Source: RGIG5270 sp045538635 (GTDB taxonomy: Bacteria; Verrucomicrobiota; Lentisphaeria; Victivallales; Victivallaceae). From it: 26,822 bases of DNA. The notes below the pieces were generated by a model. It did not search any database. It worked only from the letters and a program-made list of their open reading frames with translations, and was not told the DNA's origin. How positions within the stretch are numbered: position 1 is the stretch's first letter; every line of letters begins with the position of its first letter. The stretch is taken from contig JAZSRU010000121.1 in NCBI GenBank assembly GCA_045538635.1, positions 1-26,822 on the forward strand. The letters are read 5' to 3'. Both the position numbers and the translations under genes were made by a program. Positions 7,234 through 15,080 of this stretch are shown piece after piece.

Positions 7234-7265
7234 AAAGTGAAAAAAAAATCAAACGGCATGAAAAT

Positions 7266-7955
7266 ATGAAAAAGAAAAATTACACTCCATCAAGAAGCAA
7301 TTTTCAAACTCACAAATTGCGTTTTTCACAAAACAGCATCAAACCTGTCCCGACTTTAAAATCATTTCTTTTTTACGGAATTTTTGCATTTATCGGCACA
7401 GCAATACTTATAATCAGGGCAATTCAGCTTTCACCGAAAGAACTTGCCGGTCTGTTTATCTGGTTCGCATTATTCGGCGGTTCCGGCTTTTACGGTATTT
7501 TCAGCACATATTATAAAAAATATCCGGAAATCGATCTTATCAACAACATTTTTTATCCCGAAGGCAGACCTTCACGCTACATGATCCACGATGACTCCGG
7601 AATACCTTTGAAACAACTCAAAAAAATCAATGTGGAAAAAATTTATCACCGCGGCAGCAAGTCTTCATATTATTATTACACCATGCATCTTGACTTTGAA
7701 GGCGGCAAAACTTTTTATTTTCTCGGTCATGGAGCTTTAAAATTATTTGTCAAAGATGCAGATAAATTGAGTTCCATCCTGAACATTCAAATAACTCCGG
7801 ATGAATATCATTCATGGCTCTCTCCCTCAAAAGAACGGAAAAACAATCTGGCTCTGCTCATTTTCGGTATTATATGGACAACAATAACATCCATTGCAAT
7901 TTACAGTAAAATTGACGATATTTCAGCCGGAAACATGAATAACGAACCGGAATAG
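7266..7955 (+). CDS. Membrane protein, apparently cut short by an amber codon
   Basis: A 229-residue protein with hydrophobic helices at about 33-51, 61-80 and 194-213. Between the second and third is a soluble β-rich segment (about 85-180) with Tyr runs and FEGGKTFYFLGHG. The layout resembles DUF3592-like membrane proteins, which usually end in a helical hairpin, but I cannot assign a family firmly. No clear Shine-Dalgarno precedes the ATG. The stop is TAG, unique in the window, and the same frame stays open for 27 more codons encoding a fourth helix. The protein is therefore probably a nonsense-truncated or read-through form. Codon use is more AT-rich than its neighbours. It stands alone between two promoters. 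Confidence 0.65.
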   Translation: MKKKNYTPSRSNFQTHKLRFSQNSIKPVPTLKSFLFYGIFAFIGTAILIIRAIQLSPKELAGLFIWFALFGGSGFYGIFSTYYKKYPEIDLINNIFYPEGRPSRYMIHDDSGIPLKQLKKINVEKIYHRGSKSSYYYYTMHLDFEGGKTFYFLGHGALKLFVKDADKLSSILNIQITPDEYHSWLSPSKERKNNLALLIFGIIWTTITSIAIYSKIDDISAGNMNNEPE

Positions 7956-8039
7956 TCCCTGTGGATATTGCTGATATTTCCGCTGTCAGGACTGCTGATG
8001 TTGATCTCTGCTATTTTTTCGCTCTCAAGAAAACAATAA
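7953..8039 (+). pseudogene. In-frame extension beyond TAG: detached fourth transmembrane helix
   Basis: After the TAG at 7953-7955 the frame continues to TAA at 8037-8039. The 27 codons contain a strongly hydrophobic stretch (LWILLIFPLSGLLMLISAIF) followed by SRKQ, a normal positive end for a membrane helix. A random AT-rich spacer would rarely give this. I infer that the ancestral gene was 7266-8039 and that the TAG arose by point mutation, or that the TAG is read through. Confidence 0.5.
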
Positions 8040-8101
8040 CGCAGCACAGCGAACCAAAATTTTCTGATAATAATTTTTTCTTATATTTTATATAATGCTC
8101 C

Positions 8102-8130
8102 TTGAAAAAAGCTAAAAAAAACAGTATATT
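8102..8130 (+). promoter_or_regulatory. hisF promoter
   Basis: TTGAAA (8102-8107), a 17-base spacer, then TATATT (8125-8130), with the start about 30 bases before the hisF ATG. AAGGAG (8153-8158) is the ribosome site. This promoter probably drives hisF-dnaE-azlCD. Confidence 0.65.
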
Positions 8131-8166
8131 ACAGAAGATAAAAAAATAAAATAAGGAGATTTTAAA

Positions 8167-8931
8167 ATGAATACCGAAATCCTGATCATGCCGTGCCTCG
8201 ATATGCAGAACGGCAGAGTTGTCAAAGGCGTCCACTTCGTCGATATCAATGATGCCGGCGATCCCGTAGAATGTGCCAAAGCTTACTGCAAAGCCGGTGC
8301 TGATGAACTCGCTATGCTCGACATCTGCGCCACCGTCGAAAACCGCGGAACCATGCTCGAAGTCGTCCGCAAAGTCGCTGAAGTCTGTACTGTCCCCCTC
8401 ACTATCGGCGGTGGTATCAATTCCGTCGAAAGCGCACGCGCCGTACTCGAAGCCGGTGCAGATAAAGTTTCAGTTGCCAGCGCAGGTTTCCGCGATCCTC
8501 AACTGCTCAAGGACCTCGTCAAAGAATTCGGTGCCGAAAAAATCACTGTCGCCATTGATGTTGACAAAAACGAAGACCTCCCCTCCGGTTATGAAGTTTA
8601 TATCGACGGCGGCCGCACTCCCACCGGTTATGATGCTCTCGAATGGGCAATCAAAGTCGATGAACTCGGCATTCCCGTCATACTCCCGACTTCCAAAGCC
8701 GGCGACGGCGCAAAAACCGGTTATGACCTCCCGATCATTCAGCTTATGCACAAAAAATGCAAGGCTAAAATCGTTGCTTCCGGCGGTGCAGGCAAACTCG
8801 AAGACTTCCTCGCTGCCGCAGATGCGGGTGCTTCCATCCTGCTCGCAGCCAGCGTTTTCCACTTTCATCTGATCGACATTCCCGAACTCAAAGAGTTCCT
8901 CTGGAAGAGCGGTTATCAAGTCAAACGCTGA
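8167..8931 (+). CDS. hisF: HisF-like imidazole glycerol phosphate synthase cyclase subunit
   Basis: A 254-residue (βα)8 barrel of the HisF family. HisF uses ammonia from HisH to convert PRFAR to imidazole glycerol phosphate and AICAR. Both catalytic aspartates are present (D12 in PCLD, D131 in VAID), as are K20, the phosphate loops GGGI (81-84) and ASGGAGK (204-210), and AASVFHF near the C-terminus. Two positions differ from the enzymes I know. The loop usually KVSIN reads KVSVA (A104), and the loop usually TS-I/M-D/N-x-DG reads TSKAGDG (A178). No hisH or other his gene adjoins. It is either a lineage-specific HisF or a paralogue with another substrate. dnaE follows after 18 bases. Confidence 0.85.
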   Translation: MNTEILIMPCLDMQNGRVVKGVHFVDINDAGDPVECAKAYCKAGADELAMLDICATVENRGTMLEVVRKVAEVCTVPLTIGGGINSVESARAVLEAGADKVSVASAGFRDPQLLKDLVKEFGAEKITVAIDVDKNEDLPSGYEVYIDGGRTPTGYDALEWAIKVDELGIPVILPTSKAGDGAKTGYDLPIIQLMHKKCKAKIVASGGAGKLEDFLAAADAGASILLAASVFHFHLIDIPELKEFLWKSGYQVKR

Positions 8932-8949
8932 ATTTGAAAAGAGGATTGC

Positions 8950-11900
8950 ATGGCAGAATTTGTACACCTTCACGTCCATACTCATTACAGTTTGCTTGAC
9001 GGAGCGTGCCGTTGCGGCGACCTCGCAAAACTGGCAAAAGAATACAACATGCCAGCCATCGCCATTACCGACCACGGTTTTGTCGGCGGGGCGCAGGATT
9101 TCTATAAATCCTGCAAAAAAGAGGGCATCAAACCGATTATCGGATGTGAAGCGTACATCTCTCCAACCACCCGTTTTGACCGCAATGCAATGATCGACCA
9201 CATGCGCGGTTATCACCTCGTACTGCTTGCCAAAAACGAAACCGGCTACCTCAGCTTGTGCAAACTCATTTCCGAAGCATACCGCAACGGCTGGTATTAT
9301 AAACCGAGAATCGACAAGGAATTACTCGACCAATACCACGATGGTCTGATCGCACTGTCCGCCTGTATCGGCGGAGAAATTCCCAACAAACTCATCAACA
9401 GCGATTTCGCAGGCGCCGAAAAAGCAATTTGTGAATATGCCGAAATCATGGGCAAAGGAAACTTCTATCTCGAACTCATGGATCACGGCATGAAAGAGGA
9501 AACCGTTGCCAATAAACTTCTTATCGAATATTCAAAAAAATTCGATCTTCCCCTCGTCGCCACCAATGACGTTCACTACCTCAAAAAAGAACACGTTCCG
9601 GCACACGAGATCATGCTCTGCATCCAGACGCAAACAAAACTTGACGATCCCAAACATTTCTCATTTCCAACTCCTGAATTTTATTTCAAGAGTCCGGATG
9701 AAATGTATGAACTTTTCAAGGAAGTTCCGGAATCACTCTCCAATACACTCGCTATCGCCGAACAATGCGGCTTTGACTTCAAATACGTTCCCGAAGTCAA
9801 CCATTATCCGCAATACAAACTTCCGGATGGAACTGTTCCGGGCAAAGATTTTCTGCGTGATATCTGCATGAAGAATATTCCCAAACGCTACGGATTCGAT
9901 CCCGAAGCTGAAAACCTGACCGATTTCCAGAAGCAGCTCATCGAGCGCATGGATTATGAATTAAGTATTATCGACAGGACTCATTACTGTTCTTATTTTC
10001 TCGTGGTCAGCGACTTTATCCGTCATGCAAAAAGTCAGGATATCCCCGTCGGCCCCGGTCGCGGTTCCGGTGCCGGCAGTCTGGTCGCATTTCTGACAGA
10101 AATCACAGATATCGACCCGCTGCGCTACAATCTGCTCTTTGAACGATTCCTCAACCCTGAACGCGTCAGCCCACCCGACTTTGATATCGACTTCTGCGAA
10201 AACCGCCGCACAGAGGTAATTGATTATGTCCGCCACAAATACGGCGAAAATTCCGTTGCCCAGATCTGTACTTACGGCGCACTCAAGGCCAAAGCGGTCA
10301 TCAAAGACGTCGTCCGCGTAATGGGATATGATTTTGAACACGGCGACCGCCTCTCAAAACTCATCCCCGAAGAACCCAAAATGACCCTGACCAAGGCCTT
10401 GGAGCAATCTCCGGATCTCAAAAAACTTTATAATACGGAAGAATGGGTCAAAACTGCTTTTGATTACGCTCTCGTCATTGAAGGATTGAACCGTCAGCTT
10501 GGCATCCATGCGGCAGGCGTTATCATCGGCGACCAGGAACTTGACAATCTCGTACCGCTCGGCAGAGGCGCAAAAGGCGAAATCATTACTCAATTCACCT
10601 CTGTTCCCTGCGAAGAACTCGGACTGCTCAAAATGGACTTCCTCGGGCTGCGTACATTGACCATCATTCACAATGCGTTGAAAATGATCGAACGCAACCA
10701 CGGGTTCCGTCCGGATATGTCAAAAATCCCGCTTGATGACCAGAAAACTTTTGACCTGCTCCGCCGCGGTGATACTATTGCAGTGTTCCAGCTGGAATCC
10801 GGCGGCATGCAGGATCTCTGCCGCAACTTCGGTGTGGACACTCTGGAACACATCATCGCTCTGCTGGCGATCTACCGTCCCGGTCCGATGCAGTTCATCC
10901 CGACTTTTATCGCCCGTAAAAAAGGCGAGGAGAAAATTGTTTACGAACATCCGAAAATGGAAAAATACCTCTCCGAAACTTACGGCATCATGCTCTATCA
11001 GGAACAGATCATGCAGATCGTTCAGGTTTTGGCAGGATTCAGCCTCGGCGGTGCCGACATCCTCCGCCGCGCCATCGGCAAAAAGAAAGAAGATGTCCTC
11101 AAACAGCAGAAAGCAAAATTCATTCAGGGCTGCTGGGACACCAATCAAATCCCCGAAGAAGTCGCCAATACCGTTTGGGATAATATCGAAAAATTCGCCG
11201 GTTACGGGTTCAATAAATCACACTCCGCCGCTTACGCTTTTGTTTCATATCAAACCGCATGGCTCAAAGCAAATTATCCGGTTGAATTTATGGCGGCAGT
11301 GCTTACCGGTGAACTTTCCGATGCAGAAAAAATCGCATTCCTGATCAATGCATGCAAAGAAATGGGCATTGCCATTCTGCCCCCCGATGTCAATTCCAGC
11401 CAGATCCAATTCGATACCGACAACGGAGCGATCCGTTTCGGTCTGGGAGCGACCAAAGGCGTCGGCGAAGCCCCTTCCGGCAAAATCCTCGAAGCCAGAA
11501 AAAAAGACGGCAAGTTCAAATCTTTTCAGGATTTCTGTGAACGCTGTTACGATGCTCTCAACAGCCGCATGATCGAACATCTTGCCAAAGCCGGAGCTTT
11601 TGACTCTCTCGGTCTGCGCCGCTCGCAGGTATTGGCAATTTCCGAAGATATGATGCGTTTTGCAGCCTCAAAAGCCAAAGATATTGCAGCAGGTCAGGCA
11701 TCACTTTTTGACCTTCTCGGCGGCGACGATTCAGAAATCGACAACGGCTGCAATATCCCGATCCCCGATATCCCCGAATTTGATATGGAAGATATTCTGA
11801 AAAGCGAAAAAGAACTTCTCGGCTTCTATGTTACCGGTCATCCGATGCAGCAATACCGCTCCATCCTCAATGCGGCAGCGGCTCCGAAACTGTACGATTT

Positions 11901-12498
11901 GCGATCAATTGAAAATGATTGTCAGGTCAGACTTTGCGGCATGGTCAGTTCATACACCCAGAAATTCAGCAAAAATTCCGGCAAACCTTTCGGAATCCTC
12001 ATGCTCGAAGACCTCGATACTACTGTTGAATGTATGCTGTATGAACGCGCTATCGCCGATATGAACAAAAATCAAATCACCCTTGCGCCAGGTGTGCCAT
12101 TGCTTCTTACCGGCACTGTCAGCCGCAAAGATGAAGGCGAAATGCCGCGCATTATCATTGACACCGTCAATGATCTGCAGCACGCAATGCCGGATGAAGT
12201 AGCAACTGCATTTTTGTTCATAAATGAAACAGAAATGAATGATGAACTGCTGAAAACTCTGCACGATACTCTCGCAGTTTCACCCGGCAATACACAAATA
12301 ACAATCTGCTGTACCACCGAAGATAAACATTACGCCTTTATTGATACAGACTGCAAGGTGAATTTCACCTTTGATATGCTCAAAAAACTTCAATCTCTCA
12401 TCGGCGAAAAAAATGTGAAACTCCGCTGCACTCCGTTCCGCAACGATCCCAAACCGAAGCGTTTCTTCAAAAAAGAAAATGCCGCAGAGAAAAAATAA
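8950..12498 (+). CDS. dnaE: DNA polymerase III subunit alpha
   Basis: A 1182-residue C-family replicative polymerase of DnaE type, normal length. The N-terminal PHP domain keeps its metal-ligand residues (H8 and H10 in HLHVHTHYS, D41/H42 in TDHG, E67 in GCEAY), unlike the degenerate E. coli domain. The palm has PDFDIDF at 409-415 with the catalytic aspartates, and LLKMDFLGLRT supplies the third. The GYGFNKSHSAAYAFVSYQ block near residue 760 is family-diagnostic. An OB-fold region (VRLCGMVSSYT...) follows near 1000, and the C-terminus is basic. AGAGGA precedes the ATG. azlC starts 2 bases after the stop. Confidence 0.97.
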   Translation: MAEFVHLHVHTHYSLLDGACRCGDLAKLAKEYNMPAIAITDHGFVGGAQDFYKSCKKEGIKPIIGCEAYISPTTRFDRNAMIDHMRGYHLVLLAKNETGYLSLCKLISEAYRNGWYYKPRIDKELLDQYHDGLIALSACIGGEIPNKLINSDFAGAEKAICEYAEIMGKGNFYLELMDHGMKEETVANKLLIEYSKKFDLPLVATNDVHYLKKEHVPAHEIMLCIQTQTKLDDPKHFSFPTPEFYFKSPDEMYELFKEVPESLSNTLAIAEQCGFDFKYVPEVNHYPQYKLPDGTVPGKDFLRDICMKNIPKRYGFDPEAENLTDFQKQLIERMDYELSIIDRTHYCSYFLVVSDFIRHAKSQDIPVGPGRGSGAGSLVAFLTEITDIDPLRYNLLFERFLNPERVSPPDFDIDFCENRRTEVIDYVRHKYGENSVAQICTYGALKAKAVIKDVVRVMGYDFEHGDRLSKLIPEEPKMTLTKALEQSPDLKKLYNTEEWVKTAFDYALVIEGLNRQLGIHAAGVIIGDQELDNLVPLGRGAKGEIITQFTSVPCEELGLLKMDFLGLRTLTIIHNALKMIERNHGFRPDMSKIPLDDQKTFDLLRRGDTIAVFQLESGGMQDLCRNFGVDTLEHIIALLAIYRPGPMQFIPTFIARKKGEEKIVYEHPKMEKYLSETYGIMLYQEQIMQIVQVLAGFSLGGADILRRAIGKKKEDVLKQQKAKFIQGCWDTNQIPEEVANTVWDNIEKFAGYGFNKSHSAAYAFVSYQTAWLKANYPVEFMAAVLTGELSDAEKIAFLINACKEMGIAILPPDVNSSQIQFDTDNGAIRFGLGATKGVGEAPSGKILEARKKDGKFKSFQDFCERCYDALNSRMIEHLAKAGAFDSLGLRRSQVLAISEDMMRFAASKAKDIAAGQASLFDLLGGDDSEIDNGCNIPIPDIPEFDMEDILKSEKELLGFYVTGHPMQQYRSILNAAAAPKLYDLRSIENDCQVRLCGMVSSYTQKFSKNSGKPFGILMLEDLDTTVECMLYERAIADMNKNQITLAPGVPLLLTGTVSRKDEGEMPRIIIDTVNDLQHAMPDEVATAFLFINETEMNDELLKTLHDTLAVSPGNTQITICCTTEDKHYAFIDTDCKVNFTFDMLKKLQSLIGEKNVKLRCTPFRNDPKPKRFFKKENAAEKK

Positions 12499-12500
12499 CC

Positions 12501-13265
12501 ATGAGCCGTTTTATTGTCCGATTGAAAGCATTTTTGCGCTTTCTCTTCATCAAAAAAAGAACTTTCTGTGAAGGCGTCCGCGATGGCATTCCTATCGGAC
12601 TCGGATATTTTGCCGTAGCATTTTCTCTGGGATTCACAGCGCGCGAAGCAGGACTGAATGCTTTTCAGGGATTCCTCGCAAGCTTGCTCAACAATGCGTC
12701 CGCCGGTGAATATGCAGGATTTACCGTCATCAGAGAAAACGCCCCTTATTGGATGATGGCAGTAATGATTCTCATTGCCAACGCCAGATATCTTTTAATG
12801 AGCTGTGCATTAAGTCAGAGATTTTCACCGGCAACGCCATGGTATCACCGGATTTTTATCGGCTATGATGTAACAGATGAACTTTTCGGCATTACCATTG
12901 CCCGCAAGGGCGATGTGGAACCACAATATTTTTACGGAGCAATGCTGTGTGCCGTTCCCGGCTGGGCCGTCGGAACACTTTGCGGAGTCATGGCGGGCAA
13001 TATTCTGCCGGAGAGAATCGCAGCGGCACTCGGAGTAGCTCTTTTCGGGATGTTCATTGCAATAATAATCCCACCCGCACGGGAGAACAAAATCATACGG
13101 TTGGCAGTCATCACAAGTTTTGTTTGCAGTTATGCGGCATCAGTTCTGCCTTATACAAAAAAACTTTCAGAAGGCACAAGGATTCTGATTCTGACGGTTG
13201 TTATTTCTGTTCTTGCGGCACTTTTTTTCCCGGTAAATGAAGAGGAGCTGAAAGATGAAAAATAA
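12501..13265 (+). CDS. azlC: AzlC family branched-chain amino acid exporter, large subunit
   Basis: A 254-residue polytopic inner-membrane protein of the AzlC (LIV-E) family. It exports branched-chain amino acids together with AzlD. The N-terminal family block GVRDGIPIGLGYFAVAFSLG is followed by about seven hydrophobic helices, including IANARYLLMSCALSQRF and TDELFGITI, both typical of AzlC. The ATG is 2 bases after the dnaE stop with only a weak AGAGA upstream, so translational coupling is likely. It overlaps azlD by 11 bases. Substrate is inferred from the family. Confidence 0.9.
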   Translation: MSRFIVRLKAFLRFLFIKKRTFCEGVRDGIPIGLGYFAVAFSLGFTAREAGLNAFQGFLASLLNNASAGEYAGFTVIRENAPYWMMAVMILIANARYLLMSCALSQRFSPATPWYHRIFIGYDVTDELFGITIARKGDVEPQYFYGAMLCAVPGWAVGTLCGVMAGNILPERIAAALGVALFGMFIAIIIPPARENKIIRLAVITSFVCSYAASVLPYTKKLSEGTRILILTVVISVLAALFFPVNEEELKDEK

Positions 13266-13560
13266 TCCGTACATCTACATCCTCATTATGAGTGCAGTTA
13301 CTCTGGCGATCAGGATTCTGCCGCTGACGCTCATCCGCAAACAGATAAAAAACCGTTTCATCCGCTCATTTCTCTACTATGTGCCGTATGTTACGCTGTC
13401 CGTAATGACTTTCCCAGCCATAATCCATACCACAAAATCTCCATTGACCGGCGGGGCCGCATTAATTCTCGGAATCATTGCAGCATGGTTCAAAGCCGGA
13501 CTGTTTCCGGTGGCAATCCTCTGCTGTGTTACAGTTTTTATTCTTGAATTTTTTATCTGA
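13255..13560 (+). CDS. azlD: AzlD family branched-chain amino acid exporter, small subunit
   Basis: A 101-residue membrane protein with four hydrophobic segments, the size and order of AzlD. It contains IRILPLTLIRKQIKNRFIRS and YYVPYVTLSVMTFP, which correspond to the family's conserved R-x-LP and LxYVPxAVL-type blocks. AGGAG sits about 6 bases upstream of the ATG inside the end of azlC. It partners AzlC. Its stop lies 3 bases from the stop of the convergent esterase gene, leaving no room for a terminator between them. Confidence 0.88.
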   Translation: MKNNPYIYILIMSAVTLAIRILPLTLIRKQIKNRFIRSFLYYVPYVTLSVMTFPAIIHTTKSPLTGGAALILGIIAAWFKAGLFPVAILCCVTVFILEFFI

Positions 13561-13563
13561 CGG

Positions 13564-14934
13564 TCATTTACTGCCGAAAACTCTGTCTGCCAATGCGTAA
13601 TAACATTCCCAATCTTTGGCAGTTATGGCATGTTTTCCGACACGCAGAGAATAACAGACATTTGTACCATTCCAGGAGTCAGGCGCAGGCTTTTGTTGCA
13701 CTACATCATTCAAGCCGTAAAGTTTCCATATTTTGGAAGCCTCACATGTTGCCAGATACTCTCCGTCCGGATCAGCATTCAAATCTTCTGTCGCACTGGC
13801 GACACACAATGTGCGCGGTGCGATCAATGCCAGCAGCATGTGCTGATCAAACGGCAGTTTATCCACATCCAGCACATAAGGGGCAAGACCGCCGCAATAC
13901 CATCCGCGCTGTTCAAAAAATGAATGAAATATACTTTCTCCGAAATTACGGCGGTACAAAGCAGCACCGCCGCAGCCTGAATTATTGGAAATGACAATTT
14001 TGAATCTTTCATCACACGCGCCTGCCCAGAGTGCAGTTTTGCCGAGCCTTGAATGTCCGAGTACAACGGCCCGCTCCGCATCGACAAGCTTCTCCGCCTC
14101 CAATGCATCCAGCATACGGCAAAGTCCCCATGCCCATGCGCCGATAATACTGACCGGACGATGCCATTTACCGCCTCTCGCTTCAGCAAAAGGCACTTCA
14201 AAATCCATCCGCAAATCGTTTTCGTCATAAAAAAGTGCAAACGGACTGACCTTGATACCAGTCATGCAGTCGGGGGCAATTTCACCATAACAGGCAGTTG
14301 CAACAGCATAGCCGCGCTTCATCGCCTCTTTGAAATTCCATGCGTCAAGTTTCTCACCGCGCCCGGTCTGCAAAACAAATTCACGCTGCGGATTCAATCT
14401 GCGTCCGCGGGTATTACGCACATCCATTTCCGGCGTATTGAATTGATTGCCGTAAAAATTCAATCCGACAAAAACCGGCGGCGGCACTTCTGCATTTTTC
14501 GGCACATACAGAAGCATATCATAGTTAAATTTGCCGCCGTCATTCATCAAACAATGAATACGAATCTCTTTGCGGACAGCAAGTCCATCCAATGCATCAT
14601 CACGCAATGAAAGCAATTCCAGTTCCATACGATCCGGTGCCGGAGGCATTTTGCCAAAAAGAATATCTTTGTACTGCTGAAGTATTTCCGGACGCTCCGA
14701 TTTCTCCCATTCCTCCACAGTTGCAGACTTGAATTGCGGCAAAGTATATTCACGGACATTATTTTCATTTTTATTGTAATGATTGTGCCACAATGTTTCA
14801 GTAAAAGGAGCATTATGTTTAAAAGCCATTTCGGATAATTCAAAATCCGGGGGAATACAATTTTTTTCCTCATTTTCAAAATCCGCTTTGCTCAAAACAT
14901 CATATCCATCGCGCCAAACAACATTTTTTTTCAT
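13564..14934 (-). CDS. CE15-like carbohydrate esterase (glucuronoyl esterase type)
   Basis: A 456-residue α/β hydrolase with the core features of bacterial CE15-like enzymes. CE15 esterases cleave glucuronoyl esters between xylan and lignin. The nucleophile elbow is GHSRLGK with S295, where fungal enzymes have GCSRxGK, followed by TALWAGACDERF and ISNNSGCGGAAL. FDQHMLLALIAPR and the ASATEDLNADPDGE loop hold acidic candidates (E383, D389). HAITAKDW places the catalytic His at H435. The N-terminus has no signal peptide, so the protein is predicted cytoplasmic, unlike most characterised members. AAGG precedes the ATG, and it has its own promoter. Substrate may be an imported oligosaccharide; this is inference. 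Confidence 0.75.
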   Translation of the reverse strand: MKKNVVWRDGYDVLSKADFENEEKNCIPPDFELSEMAFKHNAPFTETLWHNHYNKNENNVREYTLPQFKSATVEEWEKSERPEILQQYKDILFGKMPPAPDRMELELLSLRDDALDGLAVRKEIRIHCLMNDGGKFNYDMLLYVPKNAEVPPPVFVGLNFYGNQFNTPEMDVRNTRGRRLNPQREFVLQTGRGEKLDAWNFKEAMKRGYAVATACYGEIAPDCMTGIKVSPFALFYDENDLRMDFEVPFAEARGGKWHRPVSIIGAWAWGLCRMLDALEAEKLVDAERAVVLGHSRLGKTALWAGACDERFKIVISNNSGCGGAALYRRNFGESIFHSFFEQRGWYCGGLAPYVLDVDKLPFDQHMLLALIAPRTLCVASATEDLNADPDGEYLATCEASKIWKLYGLNDVVQQKPAPDSWNGTNVCYSLRVGKHAITAKDWECYYALADRVFGSK

Positions 14935-14978
14935 TTTGTACCTTTATATAGTGCTTACTGAAATATCATAATTTTTTT

Positions 14979-15007
14979 AATATAACACCTCTGCACAAGG
15001 AATACAA
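14979..15007 (-). promoter_or_regulatory. Promoter of the esterase gene
   Basis: On the minus strand, TTGTAT (15007-15002), a 17-base spacer, then TATATT (14984-14979). It starts immediately after the tsf terminator, so the esterase gene is independent of rpsB-tsf. Confidence 0.55.
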
Positions 15008-15017
15008 ATTATTACAA

Positions 15018-15055
15018 TAAAAAAAAGCTGCTGCAAAAACCTTTGCAGCAGCTTT
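15018..15055 (-). terminator. rpsB-tsf terminator
   Basis: A perfect 14-bp stem (AAAGCTGCTGCAAA at 15024-15037 with its complement at 15042-15055) has a 4-base loop. Read on the minus strand it ends in a run of T, from the plus-strand A-run at 15019-15026. It follows tsf by about 25 bases. Confidence 0.85.
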
Positions 15056-15080
15056 AAATTTTAATCCGTGATGAAATCTA

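Larger units (their letters stand above)
6421..7265. other. Long AT-rich non-coding stretch with regulatory signals
   Basis: No convincing protein gene lies in these 845 bases on either strand. The longest frame (6612-6845 plus, 77 codons) has no ribosome site and runs through hairpins. The left third holds two tandem branched hairpins with T-runs (plus strand), and a minus-strand promoter/terminator pair enclosing about 90 nt. A Fur-like palindrome is at 6841-6859. A perfect 14-bp palindrome TTTTCAATTGAAAA is at 7084-7097. The part from 6861 to about 7200 is AT-rich and I see nothing else in it. The promoter of the 7266 gene is at the right end. Confidence 0.7.

Noticed and set aside
8470..9216. 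248-codon minus-strand ORF
   Set aside because: It is the antisense shadow of hisF and dnaE, both of which are secure; its protein is Phe/Asp/Cys-rich as expected from reversed coding sequence.
14053..14610. 185-codon plus-strand ORF
   Set aside because: Antisense to the CE15-like esterase, which has motif support; no ribosome site.
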